From: an uncultured Mollicutes bacterium
Lineage (GTDB): Bacteria > Bacillota_I > Bacilli_A > Acholeplasmatales > Anaeroplasmataceae
DNA: 7,325 bases
Reading direction: 5' to 3'
Assembly (NCBI GenBank): GCA_900547045.1
Contig: URFB01000059.1
Coordinates: forward strand, 1 to 7,325
The first letter of the stretch is position 1. Each line of letters begins with the position of its first letter. Shown here piece by piece: positions 1-6,986 of this stretch. The notes beneath the pieces are model-generated. The model did not search any database. It saw nothing but the letters and a program-made list of their open reading frames with translations, and was not told the origin of the DNA. The translations under genes were made by a program, and so were the position numbers.

Positions 1-238
1 GAGTCGAAAGCATAAATCCAATTAAAATAGCTGGAATCATTAAGCATACTCCAAAAATTATATTTGGATTTTCACTTATTGATCTTTTAATATCATATCC
101 GATATTTTTAAAATATGCCTTTAAAGATTTTAACTTTATTTTTAAAAAGCCTTCTTTTTGATTAATAGAGTTTGTTTCAACAGCTTCTTTTGATTCAACT
201 GCTTCAACATTTTCAATGTTTTCTTTATTATTTTCCAT
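1..238 (-). CDS. N-terminal part of an unrecognised membrane protein (left-edge partial)
   Basis: From ATG 238 the frame stays open for 79 codons to the window edge. Residues 1-28 are very polar and Glu-rich, with a short quasi-repeat (VEAVESKEAVE). Residues 29-57 are Lys-rich and probably lie against the membrane (FLKIKLKSLKAYFK). A first helix begins at about 59 and runs to 78 (IIFGVCLMIPAILIGFML), so the N-terminus is predicted to be cytoplasmic. AGGAGG at 245-250, six bases upstream, fixes the start. An in-frame ATG at 259 exists inside the end of the ATPase gene but has no good ribosome site. The gene follows the ATPase stop by 13 nt, so it belongs to the same operon. I do not recognise the family. 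The rest of the protein is outside the window. Confidence 0.8.
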   Translation of the reverse strand, partial: MENNKENIENVEAVESKEAVETNSINQKEGFLKIKLKSLKAYFKNIGYDIKRSISENPNIIFGVCLMIPAILIGFMLST

Positions 239-244
239 ATTAAA

Positions 245-250
245 CCTCCT
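245..250 (-). promoter_or_regulatory. Ribosome binding site of the left-edge membrane-protein gene
   Basis: A perfect AGGAGG, six bases before ATG 238, sits in the 13-nt gap after the ATPase stop. It favours ATG 238 over the in-frame ATG 259 that overlaps the ATPase gene. Confidence 0.8.
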
Positions 251-251
251 A

Positions 252-1370
252 TTAATCATTAATTCTCATTTCAGTTTCAGTATCAAAGAAATGAACCTTT
301 GACATATCAAAGCAACAAGTAATATGCTTACTTACAGCTTCATCTCTACCATATACCTTAGCAATACAACGTTCTGTACCAATGTTACCATATACAAGGT
401 TGTAAGCACCTAAATGCTCTTCGTACTCAAAATCAAGTGTGAATTGAGCATTTGGATTGTTAGCTAAAGATTCATCATCCATATAAACATAATCAGGGCG
501 AGAAGCCATTACTACTTCCTTACCAACATATCCCTTTGCTTTAATATCCTCAAACATTTCATTTGTAAGCATAGCTCTTGTTTCTGATGCTGAATGGTTA
601 AAGAAACCTTCTTCATCAATAACACCATGATAGAAATTCATTGGAGGTGTTCCAATGAAACCGGCAACGAACAAATTAACGGGTTTATCAAACATCTCTT
701 TAGGTGTTGAACATTGTTGAATATAACCATCCTTCATTACAACAATACGAGATGCAAGAGTTAATGCCTCAATTTGATCGTGAGTTACATAAATAAATGT
801 CTTCTTTAAATCATGATGAAGTTGTGATAACTCTTTACGCATTGAAGCACGTAATTTAGCATCTAGATTAGATAGAGGTTCATCAAGTAGATAAACAACT
901 GGGTTACGTACAATTGCACGTCCTACAGCAACACGTTGACGTTGACCACCTGATAATTGTTTTGGCTTACGATTTAAATAAGGAATAAGACCTAGCATTT
1001 CAGCTGCAGCCATAACTCTCTTATGAATTTCATCAGAATCAATCTTACGAATCATTAAAGAGAAAGCAAGATTGTGATAAACGCTCATATGAGCATAAAG
1101 TGCATAGTTTTGGAATACCATTGCAATATCACGATCACGTGGAGCTAAATCATTACAAAGCTTACCATTAATCCAAAGCTCTCCTGAGGTAATTTCCTCA
1201 AGCCCAGCAATCATACGAAGTGTAGTTGATTTTCCACAGCCTGATGGGCCAGCCATAACGATAAATTCGCCATCTTTAATATCAAGATTAAAATCAAAAA
1301 CAGCTTGAGCACCATTTGGATAAATCTTATTAACATTTTTTAAACTAATAATATTATTTTGAGTTTCCAT
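252..1370 (-). CDS. msmX: Sugar ABC transporter ATP-binding protein, MsmX/UgpC/MalK-type
   Basis: This is the cytoplasmic ATPase that powers the importer, 372 aa, a normal length for MsmX-type proteins. All catalytic motifs are present: Walker A GPSGCGKST at 41-49 (Lys47), Q-loop Gln87 (MVFQNYALY), ABC signature LSGGQ at 139-143, Walker B VYLLDE at 159-164 (Glu164), D-loop SNLD at 167-170, and switch His197 (THDQ). FIGTPPMNF at 238-246 marks the junction to the C-terminal OB/TOBE-type regulatory region (about 247-372), as in MalK and UgpC. ATG 1370 has AGGAGG at 1376-1381, five bases upstream. The stop is 13 nt before the next start. In several Firmicutes such an ATPase is encoded alone and shared by many sugar importers. 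Here it sits in the transporter operon, so it is probably dedicated. The symbol is at family level; ugpC or malK would be equally defensible. Confidence 0.97.
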   Translation of the reverse strand: METQNNIISLKNVNKIYPNGAQAVFDFNLDIKDGEFIVMAGPSGCGKSTTLRMIAGLEEITSGELWINGKLCNDLAPRDRDIAMVFQNYALYAHMSVYHNLAFSLMIRKIDSDEIHKRVMAAAEMLGLIPYLNRKPKQLSGGQRQRVAVGRAIVRNPVVYLLDEPLSNLDAKLRASMRKELSQLHHDLKKTFIYVTHDQIEALTLASRIVVMKDGYIQQCSTPKEMFDKPVNLFVAGFIGTPPMNFYHGVIDEEGFFNHSASETRAMLTNEMFEDIKAKGYVGKEVVMASRPDYVYMDDESLANNPNAQFTLDFEYEEHLGAYNLVYGNIGTERCIAKVYGRDEAVSKHITCCFDMSKVHFFDTETEMRIND

Positions 1371-1375
1371 ATAAT

Positions 1376-1381
1376 CCTCCT
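1376..1381 (-). promoter_or_regulatory. Ribosome binding site of the ATPase gene
   Basis: A perfect AGGAGG, five bases before ATG 1370, sits in the 12-nt gap after the 203-aa gene. Confidence 0.8.
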
Positions 1382-1382
1382 A

Positions 1383-1994
1383 CTACTTTTTGATTGAATC
1401 AAGATATGCGTTTAATTTCTTTTGTTTTGTATATCCAATAATACCAGCTGAAATAAAACATGCAGCAGCACAAACAAGAATAATCATCAGTAAAATTCCA
1501 CGGAAAATACCATTATTCCATAAATAACCTGTTCCGATAATTGCAGTACCATCAGAATTTAGGGTTCCCATAATTGTAGCGCCTAAAGTATCTTTATATT
1601 GAGCTTTAGCAGAGTCAAATGTATTCGCAAAATTTTCAGGAGTTGCGCCATTAATCATTGCCATAAATTTAGAATAATTAACAATCAAAATTAATGGATA
1701 AATAAAAATTCTTGCAACACAAATACCACCTAATCCATACATATAGAATGAGTATTTTTTTGAATACGTTTTTACTTTTTCAGATGACAAAAAACCAAAT
1801 AAAAATACTAAAATATTTATTAAAACAATAAACAATGTAAGAATAGAACTAGGTGCAACCGAATTTAATCCGATAAACATAGCAACTAAACTAAGAACAA
1901 TTCCACCTAAACCTAACTTATAAGAAGTACTGTTATTGTTATATCTCATCTTCTCAAGTTGAAGATTTTCATATTCTTGATCGATATTAGTCAT
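1383..1994 (-). CDS. Unrecognised four-helix membrane protein (203 aa), importer-associated
   Basis: I do not recognise the family. The N-terminal 25 residues are polar and acidic (cytoplasmic, possibly helical). Helices follow at about 27-44, 49-69, 84-106 and 165-187. The loop between helices 2 and 3 is strongly basic (SEKVKTYSKKYS), and the C-terminus is Lys-rich (KQKKLNAYLDSIKK). The positive-inside rule therefore gives an N-in/C-in topology, with a single extracytoplasmic loop of about 58 residues (107-164) between helices 3 and 4. The start codon overlaps the end of the preceding membrane-protein gene by 8 nt. AGGAGG at 2004-2009 lies inside that gene, nine bases upstream, so the two are probably translationally coupled and made together. 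The stop TAG is 12 nt before the ATPase start. Similar size and topology to its neighbour suggest a pair, but I see no clear sequence similarity by eye. The function is unknown. Confidence 0.85.
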   Translation of the reverse strand: MTNIDQEYENLQLEKMRYNNNSTSYKLGLGGIVLSLVAMFIGLNSVAPSSILTLFIVLINILVFLFGFLSSEKVKTYSKKYSFYMYGLGGICVARIFIYPLILIVNYSKFMAMINGATPENFANTFDSAKAQYKDTLGATIMGTLNSDGTAIIGTGYLWNNGIFRGILLMIILVCAAACFISAGIIGYTKQKKLNAYLDSIKK

Positions 1995-2745
1995 TAATAA
2001 CAGCCTCCTTATTAGTAGATTTGTTTGAATCCTTATACTTTAAAATTGTATAAGCAATTAATCCACCACATAAAATAATGAATATAACCGGTATTATAAT
2101 TCCAATTAAGCAATTTGAAGAAGTAAATTCAGGAAAACTAACAGCAGCACCAGTAGCATTACTTATTTCATAATATAAATCAATATCTTTCTTAACATAA
2201 TTTAATTTTGACATTAAACTAGATGACATAATAATTGTGATAATTGATAAAACAATTCCAATGCAACCAGTTACAACTCCAGAAACAAGATTTGAAATAT
2301 AATATTTTCTTCTTGAAAAACATCCTGTAATACCACAAATAGCAGTTAAAACTAACATTAAACAGCCAGTATAAAAAATCAAATTATTAACATTTTGAAT
2401 CATAAACCAAAGATTACGATAATATTCAACACCTTCAGCATTTGACGCAAAAGTTATACTTGCCATATTTGTTACAGTTGTTGGAAACAATAAACCGCTA
2501 ATAACATTATCAACACTACCAAATGTTTCGTTCATAATTACTTTAGTATTTGGTTGTCTATAAGAAACACGAATTAGGTCTGTTAAAGTTTTCCAAAAGC
2601 TTTCATATTCTACTGTTTTTTGAGCCTTTAAGAAAGTCCACGAAGAGCTTACAAAGCATAAACTACCAATTATAAATGCAGCAGATGCAACTAAAAAAAT
2701 GTAAAAAACAGTTTTCTGGATGGATATTTTGTTTAAAATTTTCAT
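1987..2745 (-). CDS. Unrecognised four-helix membrane protein (252 aa), importer-associated
   Basis: I do not recognise the family. Predicted helices are at about 13-35, 121-143, 149-173 and 212-235. Basic residues flank the inner sides (NKISIQK before helix 1, SRRKYY between helices 2 and 3, KYK after helix 4), giving an N-in/C-in topology. It has a large extracytoplasmic loop (about 36-118, with several aromatic residues) and a second loop of about 38 residues between helices 3 and 4. The N-terminus is not a cleavable signal peptide with a lipobox. Start: an ATG at 2757 is in frame, but the GGAGG at 2751-2755 lies within its first codons and is correctly placed for ATG 2745, so the protein begins MKILNK. 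It follows the binding-protein gene after the only sizeable gap in the operon and overlaps the next gene by 8 nt. A role as an accessory or regulatory subunit of the transporter is inferred from context only. Confidence 0.85.
   Translation of the reverse strand: MKILNKISIQKTVFYIFLVASAAFIIGSLCFVSSSWTFLKAQKTVEYESFWKTLTDLIRVSYRQPNTKVIMNETFGSVDNVISGLLFPTTVTNMASITFASNAEGVEYYRNLWFMIQNVNNLIFYTGCLMLVLTAICGITGCFSRRKYYISNLVSGVVTGCIGIVLSIITIIMSSSLMSKLNYVKKDIDLYYEISNATGAAVSFPEFTSSNCLIGIIIPVIFIILCGGLIAYTILKYKDSNKSTNKEAVIND
2004..2009 (-). promoter_or_regulatory. Ribosome binding site of the 203-aa gene, inside the preceding gene
   Basis: AGGAGG lies nine bases before ATG 1994, within the last codons of the 252-aa gene, with which the 203-aa gene overlaps by 8 nt. 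The arrangement indicates coupled translation. Confidence 0.75.
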
Positions 2746-2750
2746 TTTTT

Positions 2751-2755
2751 CCTCC
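2751..2755 (-). promoter_or_regulatory. Ribosome binding site that fixes the 252-aa gene start
   Basis: The minus strand reads GGAGG, five A residues, then ATG at 2745. This site lies inside an upstream in-frame ATG codon context (2757) that itself has no ribosome site, so it moves the start four codons downstream. Confidence 0.8.
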
Positions 2756-2768
2756 ATTAATTAACAAT

Positions 2769-2802
2769 ATTAAGGAGAGGGATTTTTTTCTCTCTCCTTA
2801 AT
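2769..2802 (-). terminator. Stem-loop after the binding-protein gene (leaky terminator or 3' mRNA stabiliser)
   Basis: Read on the minus strand, an 11-bp perfect arm (ATTAAGGAGAG paired with CTCTCCTTAAT) is followed by an A/C mismatch, two more pairs and an A6 loop. It starts 14 nt after the TAA of the binding-protein gene. The next bases (ATTGTTAATTAA) are not a proper U-tract, so it is not a classic strong terminator, and genes of the same transporter continue downstream. A stabilising hairpin or partial attenuator that raises binding-protein mRNA over the downstream genes is the usual explanation in ABC importer operons; that role is inferred here. Confidence 0.5.
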
Positions 2803-2816
2803 AAAGAGTATTTAGA

Positions 2817-5042
2817 TTATTTTCTATAATATGCTTCTTGACAAGCTTTTAGGTAAGTATTGTTAACTCTTTCAAATAATCCTTTGAATGAATCAAATGA
2901 ACCAGTAACAGCTGTTACATTAGTACCTGACTTACCTTCGATAATCCAATAGCAATATACAACCTTACCATTTGCACTTGAATCATCTTTCCAGAAATTA
3001 TCAACAGTAGTATTAGCAGCTTCATTTTGAATAGCTGTTGTATCTGCAGCAGTTAGAGAAAAACCAGTAGGAACTGAATAATAGAATAAATTAGTATTAT
3101 GAGAACCACCATCAGTTCTTGCTACAACCATACCACCGGCAGTAATTGCATTATTAATCTTTTGAATACCATCTTGAGCCTTTTGAGATAATGTAACTTG
3201 TACATCATTACCAGCTGAACGAACATGACCAATACCTTGAGTTGAACCAACATACTTACGAATAAAGTTATTCCAGTTAGCCTTGAATGAATCTGAAGAT
3301 GAACCCTCACCATAAGATCCATTAATAACTTTTTCAGACCATTTAACACAAGGAGAACCATTTACATTAAAAGTACCTGCACCAGCAACTCGGTTTAAAT
3401 GTTCATCATATTCTGTTACAGCTGTACGATAATCTGTAGTATTAGGACCATAATCTTGAAGGTCAGCACCTTCTGGACACCAAATATAATCTGCAACTTT
3501 ACATGCATTATCAACATCAGCAGTCTTTGGAATTGACCAACCATTAGTTTTTAAAGAACGATTGTCTTCTGAGAAGTGGAAGTATCCTGTTGAATTATCA
3601 CCATCATCCCACTTAACAACAGCAGGGAGCATTGGAATTAAGTTAGATGCAGATTTATCTGCGCCTTGAACATCTTGATTTGCGGCTGATGAAGTTGAAC
3701 TGTAATCATAAAGTGAGAATACGTTACCAGCTTTAATACAATTTGAACGCCATTCAGTCTTAACTTGATCTCCATATCCTTTAATAAATGTAGATGGGAA
3801 GAATCCTTCATTATAAAGAGCATTCATACGGTCTAAATTATCATATGTACTTAATTCAGTTCTTGCATCATGAAGTTTACCGTCAGAATCAAAATAAAGC
3901 TTACCAGACTCTGCAGAAACTCCGCGTTGTCCCCAAATATTCATAAATTCAGACATTTGTCTTAAACGAGAACCTTCACCTGTACGAGGAACAAACGCAT
4001 ACATTGTTGTTTGTTTACCATCAGTTAAATAGGAAGCATTATTAACAACACAACGCATTAAAGCAATTAAATCATCTGCATTATAACATGCATACTGAGA
4101 AGTAAAGATTTCTGATCTCTTAGAGTAAAGCTTACCGCTTCCAATATAACTACCATAGACTTCATCAATATGATTTCTTAAAACCTCTGCATAAGACTTA
4201 CCATTTTTAGTTGATAATTCATTTTGCTTTGTAATAACTGACTTAGTATAGTTAACTGTAACGGTCTTATTATCACCTAAATTTAAAACTTCATTAGACA
4301 TTGATGGAACAGCTGCTTGGAAACCACCAACAGTATTACCAACTGCGGCAGCTTCGTTCATAGCATTAGTATTATCACTATCAAGAATCTTTTCAATATA
4401 TTCTTGATTCATTAACCATACTTTTTCAACATTATTTAAACCATCAAAATAAGGTAAAAAATAAACCTTACCATCTGCTGCCTTCATTGAGTTCCACATG
4501 GCTCCATCATATCCACCTTGAGAATCTAGCCAAATCTTAAAGTTAGGTAGTTTACCTTCATCAATCAATGAACCAATATCTTGAAGCTTACCACTATTTG
4601 CAGCAGCAGTGTATCCATTACTTGAACCCATTCCATCGACCATTATTAAGTCAATTGCACCAAATCCTTTTTCATTGTAGTTTTTCCACTCAGTTTTGGC
4701 ATCAGCAAAATCAACTGCAGTTTTATCTACAATTGTACCATTTAAATTTTTAGCAATTGCAGACCAAGTTGGTAATAAATTACCTTTTACAAGTGATTCT
4801 CCACCGATACCTGTTACTTGAGAAGTTCCTTGATAAGAAGGTGTAAAATGATATCCTGAATTGGTATAATGAACAGATAATGCAACTGTTGCATTATTTA
4901 AGTCACCTTTTACATATTCATTACTAGCCGCAGAACCTCCGCCAGTTGAGCCTGTAGGATTGTCACCTTTTTTACAAGATGCAGTTGTGATTACAGCACC
5001 AATTAAAGCAGATGCTGCTAAACATTTTAAAACTTTTTTCAT
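2817..5042 (-). CDS. Large sugar-type ABC solute-binding lipoprotein (LplA/YtcQ-like, 741 aa)
   Basis: This is the extracytoplasmic binding protein of the importer. A signal peptide (MKK, then a hydrophobic core at 8-20) ends at a lipobox (TTASC, Cys23), so the mature protein should be lipid-anchored. A Gly/Ser/Thr-rich linker follows (about 24-40). Family features include a GAIDLIMVDG-type segment at 128-137, a KLPNF motif at 164-168, DGKVYFLPY at 190-198, and a hinge-type segment with WSIPKTADVD near 502-511 and EGADLQDYG near 524-532. At 741 aa it is much longer than LplA or YtcQ (about 500 aa); the extra length lies in inserts and a long C-terminal part after about 540. The mature chain holds eight cysteines besides Cys23. 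Start: the frame opens from TTG 5090, but that overlaps the permease and has no ribosome site. ATG 5042 has AGGAG eight bases upstream and starts the signal peptide exactly. The substrate is unknown. Confidence 0.95.
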   Translation of the reverse strand: MKKVLKCLAASALIGAVITTASCKKGDNPTGSTGGGSAASNEYVKGDLNNATVALSVHYTNSGYHFTPSYQGTSQVTGIGGESLVKGNLLPTWSAIAKNLNGTIVDKTAVDFADAKTEWKNYNEKGFGAIDLIMVDGMGSSNGYTAAANSGKLQDIGSLIDEGKLPNFKIWLDSQGGYDGAMWNSMKAADGKVYFLPYFDGLNNVEKVWLMNQEYIEKILDSDNTNAMNEAAAVGNTVGGFQAAVPSMSNEVLNLGDNKTVTVNYTKSVITKQNELSTKNGKSYAEVLRNHIDEVYGSYIGSGKLYSKRSEIFTSQYACYNADDLIALMRCVVNNASYLTDGKQTTMYAFVPRTGEGSRLRQMSEFMNIWGQRGVSAESGKLYFDSDGKLHDARTELSTYDNLDRMNALYNEGFFPSTFIKGYGDQVKTEWRSNCIKAGNVFSLYDYSSTSSAANQDVQGADKSASNLIPMLPAVVKWDDGDNSTGYFHFSEDNRSLKTNGWSIPKTADVDNACKVADYIWCPEGADLQDYGPNTTDYRTAVTEYDEHLNRVAGAGTFNVNGSPCVKWSEKVINGSYGEGSSSDSFKANWNNFIRKYVGSTQGIGHVRSAGNDVQVTLSQKAQDGIQKINNAITAGGMVVARTDGGSHNTNLFYYSVPTGFSLTAADTTAIQNEAANTTVDNFWKDDSSANGKVVYCYWIIEGKSGTNVTAVTGSFDSFKGLFERVNNTYLKACQEAYYRK

Positions 5043-5050
5043 TTTGTTTT

Positions 5051-5055
5051 CTCCT
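5051..5055 (-). promoter_or_regulatory. Ribosome binding site of the binding-protein gene in a purine-only leader
   Basis: AGGAG lies eight bases before ATG 5042. The 28-nt gap after the permease stop is almost entirely A and G on the transcribed strand, so it should be unstructured and well suited to high translation. It decides against the TTG 5090 start. Confidence 0.75.
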
Positions 5056-5070
5056 TTTTCTTTCTTTTTT

Positions 5071-5940
5071 CTATTCTTTAACTCCACCAAGATTTACACC
5101 TGCAGCAAAATATTTTTGCATTTGAGGATATAAAATCAAGATAGGAATGATAGAACATACTATCATCGCAAATTTCCATGAATTTTGCGCATAATTTGTA
5201 ACATCTATGCCAGTATCATCAGACGCATTAATGATATCTCTCATATATACTTGTAAAGGTTTATCTTCATCCTTAGCAAGTAATAAAGCAGCCCAATAAT
5301 ATCCATTCCAACGAGACAATGCATAGAACATTGTTACAGTTGCAATTGATGATTTTGACATAGGAATATAAATTTTTGTTAACAATTGGAATTCTGTTGC
5401 ACCATCAATTGTGGCAGCTTCTTCAATTTCTGAAGGAACACCTTTAAAACCATTTCTTAACAAAATAACATTAAATGCATTAAAACCAAGTCCAAAGATA
5501 AAACCATATTTATTATCAATTTTTAAATCTTTGAAGTTTTGATATGTAGCAATTAAACCAGCATTAAACCACATAGTGAAGGTTAAAAGGAAATTAAATC
5601 CTCTTCCCCACATTAAACTAGATTTAGATAATGCATAAGCACCTGTTATTGCAATCAACATTGATACCAAAGTACCATAGAATGTCAAGAATAATGTGTT
5701 ACAATATGCAAGCCAGAACATTTTGTTAGTGATAACAGCCTTAAATGCAGCAAGATCAATTCCAATATGGCCATTAACAATTGGCCATAATATTACACTA
5801 CTAGAATCACCAGCAGCTTTATCAGAAAGTGCTACCGCTAGACAATAAATTAAAGGGTAAACACACATCAATGCAAATATTGTAAGAACAACATATGCAA
5901 AGATTTTAAAAATAATTTCACTTTTATCAAGTCTTTTCAT
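5071..5940 (-). CDS. Carbohydrate ABC transporter permease, LplC/YtcP-type (second permease)
   Basis: This is the second membrane subunit of the CUT1 importer, 289 aa, which is normal for the family. Hydrophobic segments lie near 12-36, 74-102, 114-130, 145-162, 196-222 and 255-271. The coupling motif is at 173-181 (EEAATIDGA), with IYIP at 190-193. The C-terminus YPQMQKYFAAGVNLGGVKE is the characteristic end of LplC/YtcP proteins (consensus YP...QKYF..G...G.VK), which makes the call firm. ATG 5940 has a perfect AGGAGG at 5946-5951, five bases upstream. The gene follows the first permease by 9 nt and precedes the binding-protein gene by 28 nt. It is expected to form a heterodimeric channel with the first permease. 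The substrate cannot be deduced. Confidence 0.96.
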   Translation of the reverse strand: MKRLDKSEIIFKIFAYVVLTIFALMCVYPLIYCLAVALSDKAAGDSSSVILWPIVNGHIGIDLAAFKAVITNKMFWLAYCNTLFLTFYGTLVSMLIAITGAYALSKSSLMWGRGFNFLLTFTMWFNAGLIATYQNFKDLKIDNKYGFIFGLGFNAFNVILLRNGFKGVPSEIEEAATIDGATEFQLLTKIYIPMSKSSIATVTMFYALSRWNGYYWAALLLAKDEDKPLQVYMRDIINASDDTGIDVTNYAQNSWKFAMIVCSIIPILILYPQMQKYFAAGVNLGGVKE

Positions 5941-5945
5941 ATATT

Positions 5946-5951
5946 CCTCCT
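5946..5951 (-). promoter_or_regulatory. Ribosome binding site of the second permease, overlapping the first permease stop
   Basis: A perfect AGGAGG, five bases before ATG 5940, shares two bases with the TAG stop of the first permease (5950-5952). Ribosomes finishing one subunit would sit on the start signal of the other, favouring equal amounts of the two permeases. Confidence 0.8.
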
Positions 5952-6963
5952 AGAATAGTGCAGTATCAGATACACGTCTTGAAATGGCATTTGCACCAAG
6001 TACTAAACACATTGCAATTAATGAATTGAATAAATCCGCCGCAGTACCTAACATGTAGTTAGTTGTTGTACCATCACCTTGTTGTTGTCTATATACGAAT
6101 GTTGAAATAACATCAGCTGTTTCATATGAAGCAGGTGTATATAATAGCATAACCTTCTCATAGCCAATATTAAGTATTTGTCCAATACGCATAATTAACA
6201 TAATTGATAATGTAGGAGCCATACTAGGTAATGTTACATATCTAATTTGTTGCAATTTACTTGCACCATCAATCTTAGCAGCTTCATAATTTGTAGGGGA
6301 AATTGCTAGCACAGCTGCGAAATAAACAATTGAACCATAACCTGAAGCTTCCCAAATACCTGAAATTTGATATACAGGTCTAAAGAATTTATATGTTTGA
6401 AGAATATTCTGACCAGGTGTAATCCAGTTAAACGCAAGAAATATTTGAGTTAATAAGCCATTTGAACCAATAGCCTCTTGTCCAGCACTATTTCCTTGTA
6501 CATTACACCATAATGTAATAATAGAAGTTGTTACTACTGTTGACAAAAATTTAGGAAGATATGTGCATACTTGTAATACTGAACGATATCCATATGACTT
6601 AATTTCACTAAATAATAACGCCAAGAAAATTGGAATAGGGAATCCAAATACAAGACCATACATACTATTAACAAATGTATTACGTAATGCTCGCCAGAAA
6701 TCATTGTTTTGGAATAATTGCTTAACATACATCAATCCAAACCACGAATCGTTCATTACTGTTATACCTTCATCATTAAATTTAAACGCTTGTAAAACAC
6801 CTTTTATTGGAAGGTATTTGAACATAAACATAAAAATTAAAAGTGGTAAAAGTAACAAATATAAACGCCAATCCTTAAGAAGCTCTTTTCCAACTCGTTT
6901 CCATTTCGTACGTTCTAGTTCTTCAACTATTTCTTCGCTTGTCTTTGTTGCATCCAAAGTCAT
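5950..6963 (-). CDS. Carbohydrate ABC transporter permease, LplB/YtcP-type (first permease)
   Basis: This is an inner-membrane permease of the CUT1 sugar importer family, 337 aa from the chosen start. A charged cytoplasmic N-terminus (about 1-33) is followed by helix 1 (about 34-50, LYLLLLPLLIFMFMF) and further hydrophobic segments around 100-118, 138-152, 210-222, 252-266 and 310-325. The permease coupling motif (EAA...G) is at 226-235 (YEAAKIDGAS) with TLP at 244-246; in this family it docks on the ATPase. The motif and the segment before it (SGIWEASGYG) resemble LplB-type permeases. Start choice: a frame exists up to GTG at 6975, but that codon overlaps the GAGAGG ribosome site. ATG 6963 lies 11 nt after that site, and GTG 6969 (5 nt after) is the alternative. 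The stop TAG lies inside the ribosome site of the next permease, 9 nt before its ATG, so the two are probably translationally coupled. The substrate is unknown. Confidence 0.95.
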   Translation of the reverse strand: MTLDATKTSEEIVEELERTKWKRVGKELLKDWRLYLLLLPLLIFMFMFKYLPIKGVLQAFKFNDEGITVMNDSWFGLMYVKQLFQNNDFWRALRNTFVNSMYGLVFGFPIPIFLALLFSEIKSYGYRSVLQVCTYLPKFLSTVVTTSIITLWCNVQGNSAGQEAIGSNGLLTQIFLAFNWITPGQNILQTYKFFRPVYQISGIWEASGYGSIVYFAAVLAISPTNYEAAKIDGASKLQQIRYVTLPSMAPTLSIMLIMRIGQILNIGYEKVMLLYTPASYETADVISTFVYRQQQGDGTTTNYMLGTAADLFNSLIAMCLVLGANAISRRVSDTALF

Positions 6964-6974
6964 AGCCACACGCA

Positions 6975-6980
6975 CCTCTC
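6975..6980 (-). promoter_or_regulatory. Ribosome binding site of the first permease gene
   Basis: GAGAGG lies just after the stop of the upstream membrane-protein gene. It is 11 bases before ATG 6963 and 5 bases before GTG 6969. It overlaps the GTG at 6975, which rules out that longest start. The choice between 6963 and 6969 stays open. Confidence 0.6.
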
Positions 6981-6986
6981 TTTTTT

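Noticed and set aside
2746..2816. A promoter for the accessory genes in the gap after the binding-protein gene
   Set aside because: A TAATAT-like hexamer is present, but no -35 box sits at a proper distance, and such hexamers are common in AT-rich DNA.
3122..3823. Short minus-strand frames within the binding-protein gene
   Set aside because: They lie in another frame of a continuous, family-consistent lipoprotein gene, and no frameshift is needed to explain that gene.
4568..4753. Plus-strand Gln/His/Leu-rich frame inside the binding-protein gene
   Set aside because: Its composition is a by-product of the opposite-strand coding sequence. It has no ribosome site and no independent evidence.
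5043..5090. Longer binding-protein start at TTG 5090
   Set aside because: It overlaps the permease gene, lacks a ribosome site and would place 16 charged residues before the signal peptide.
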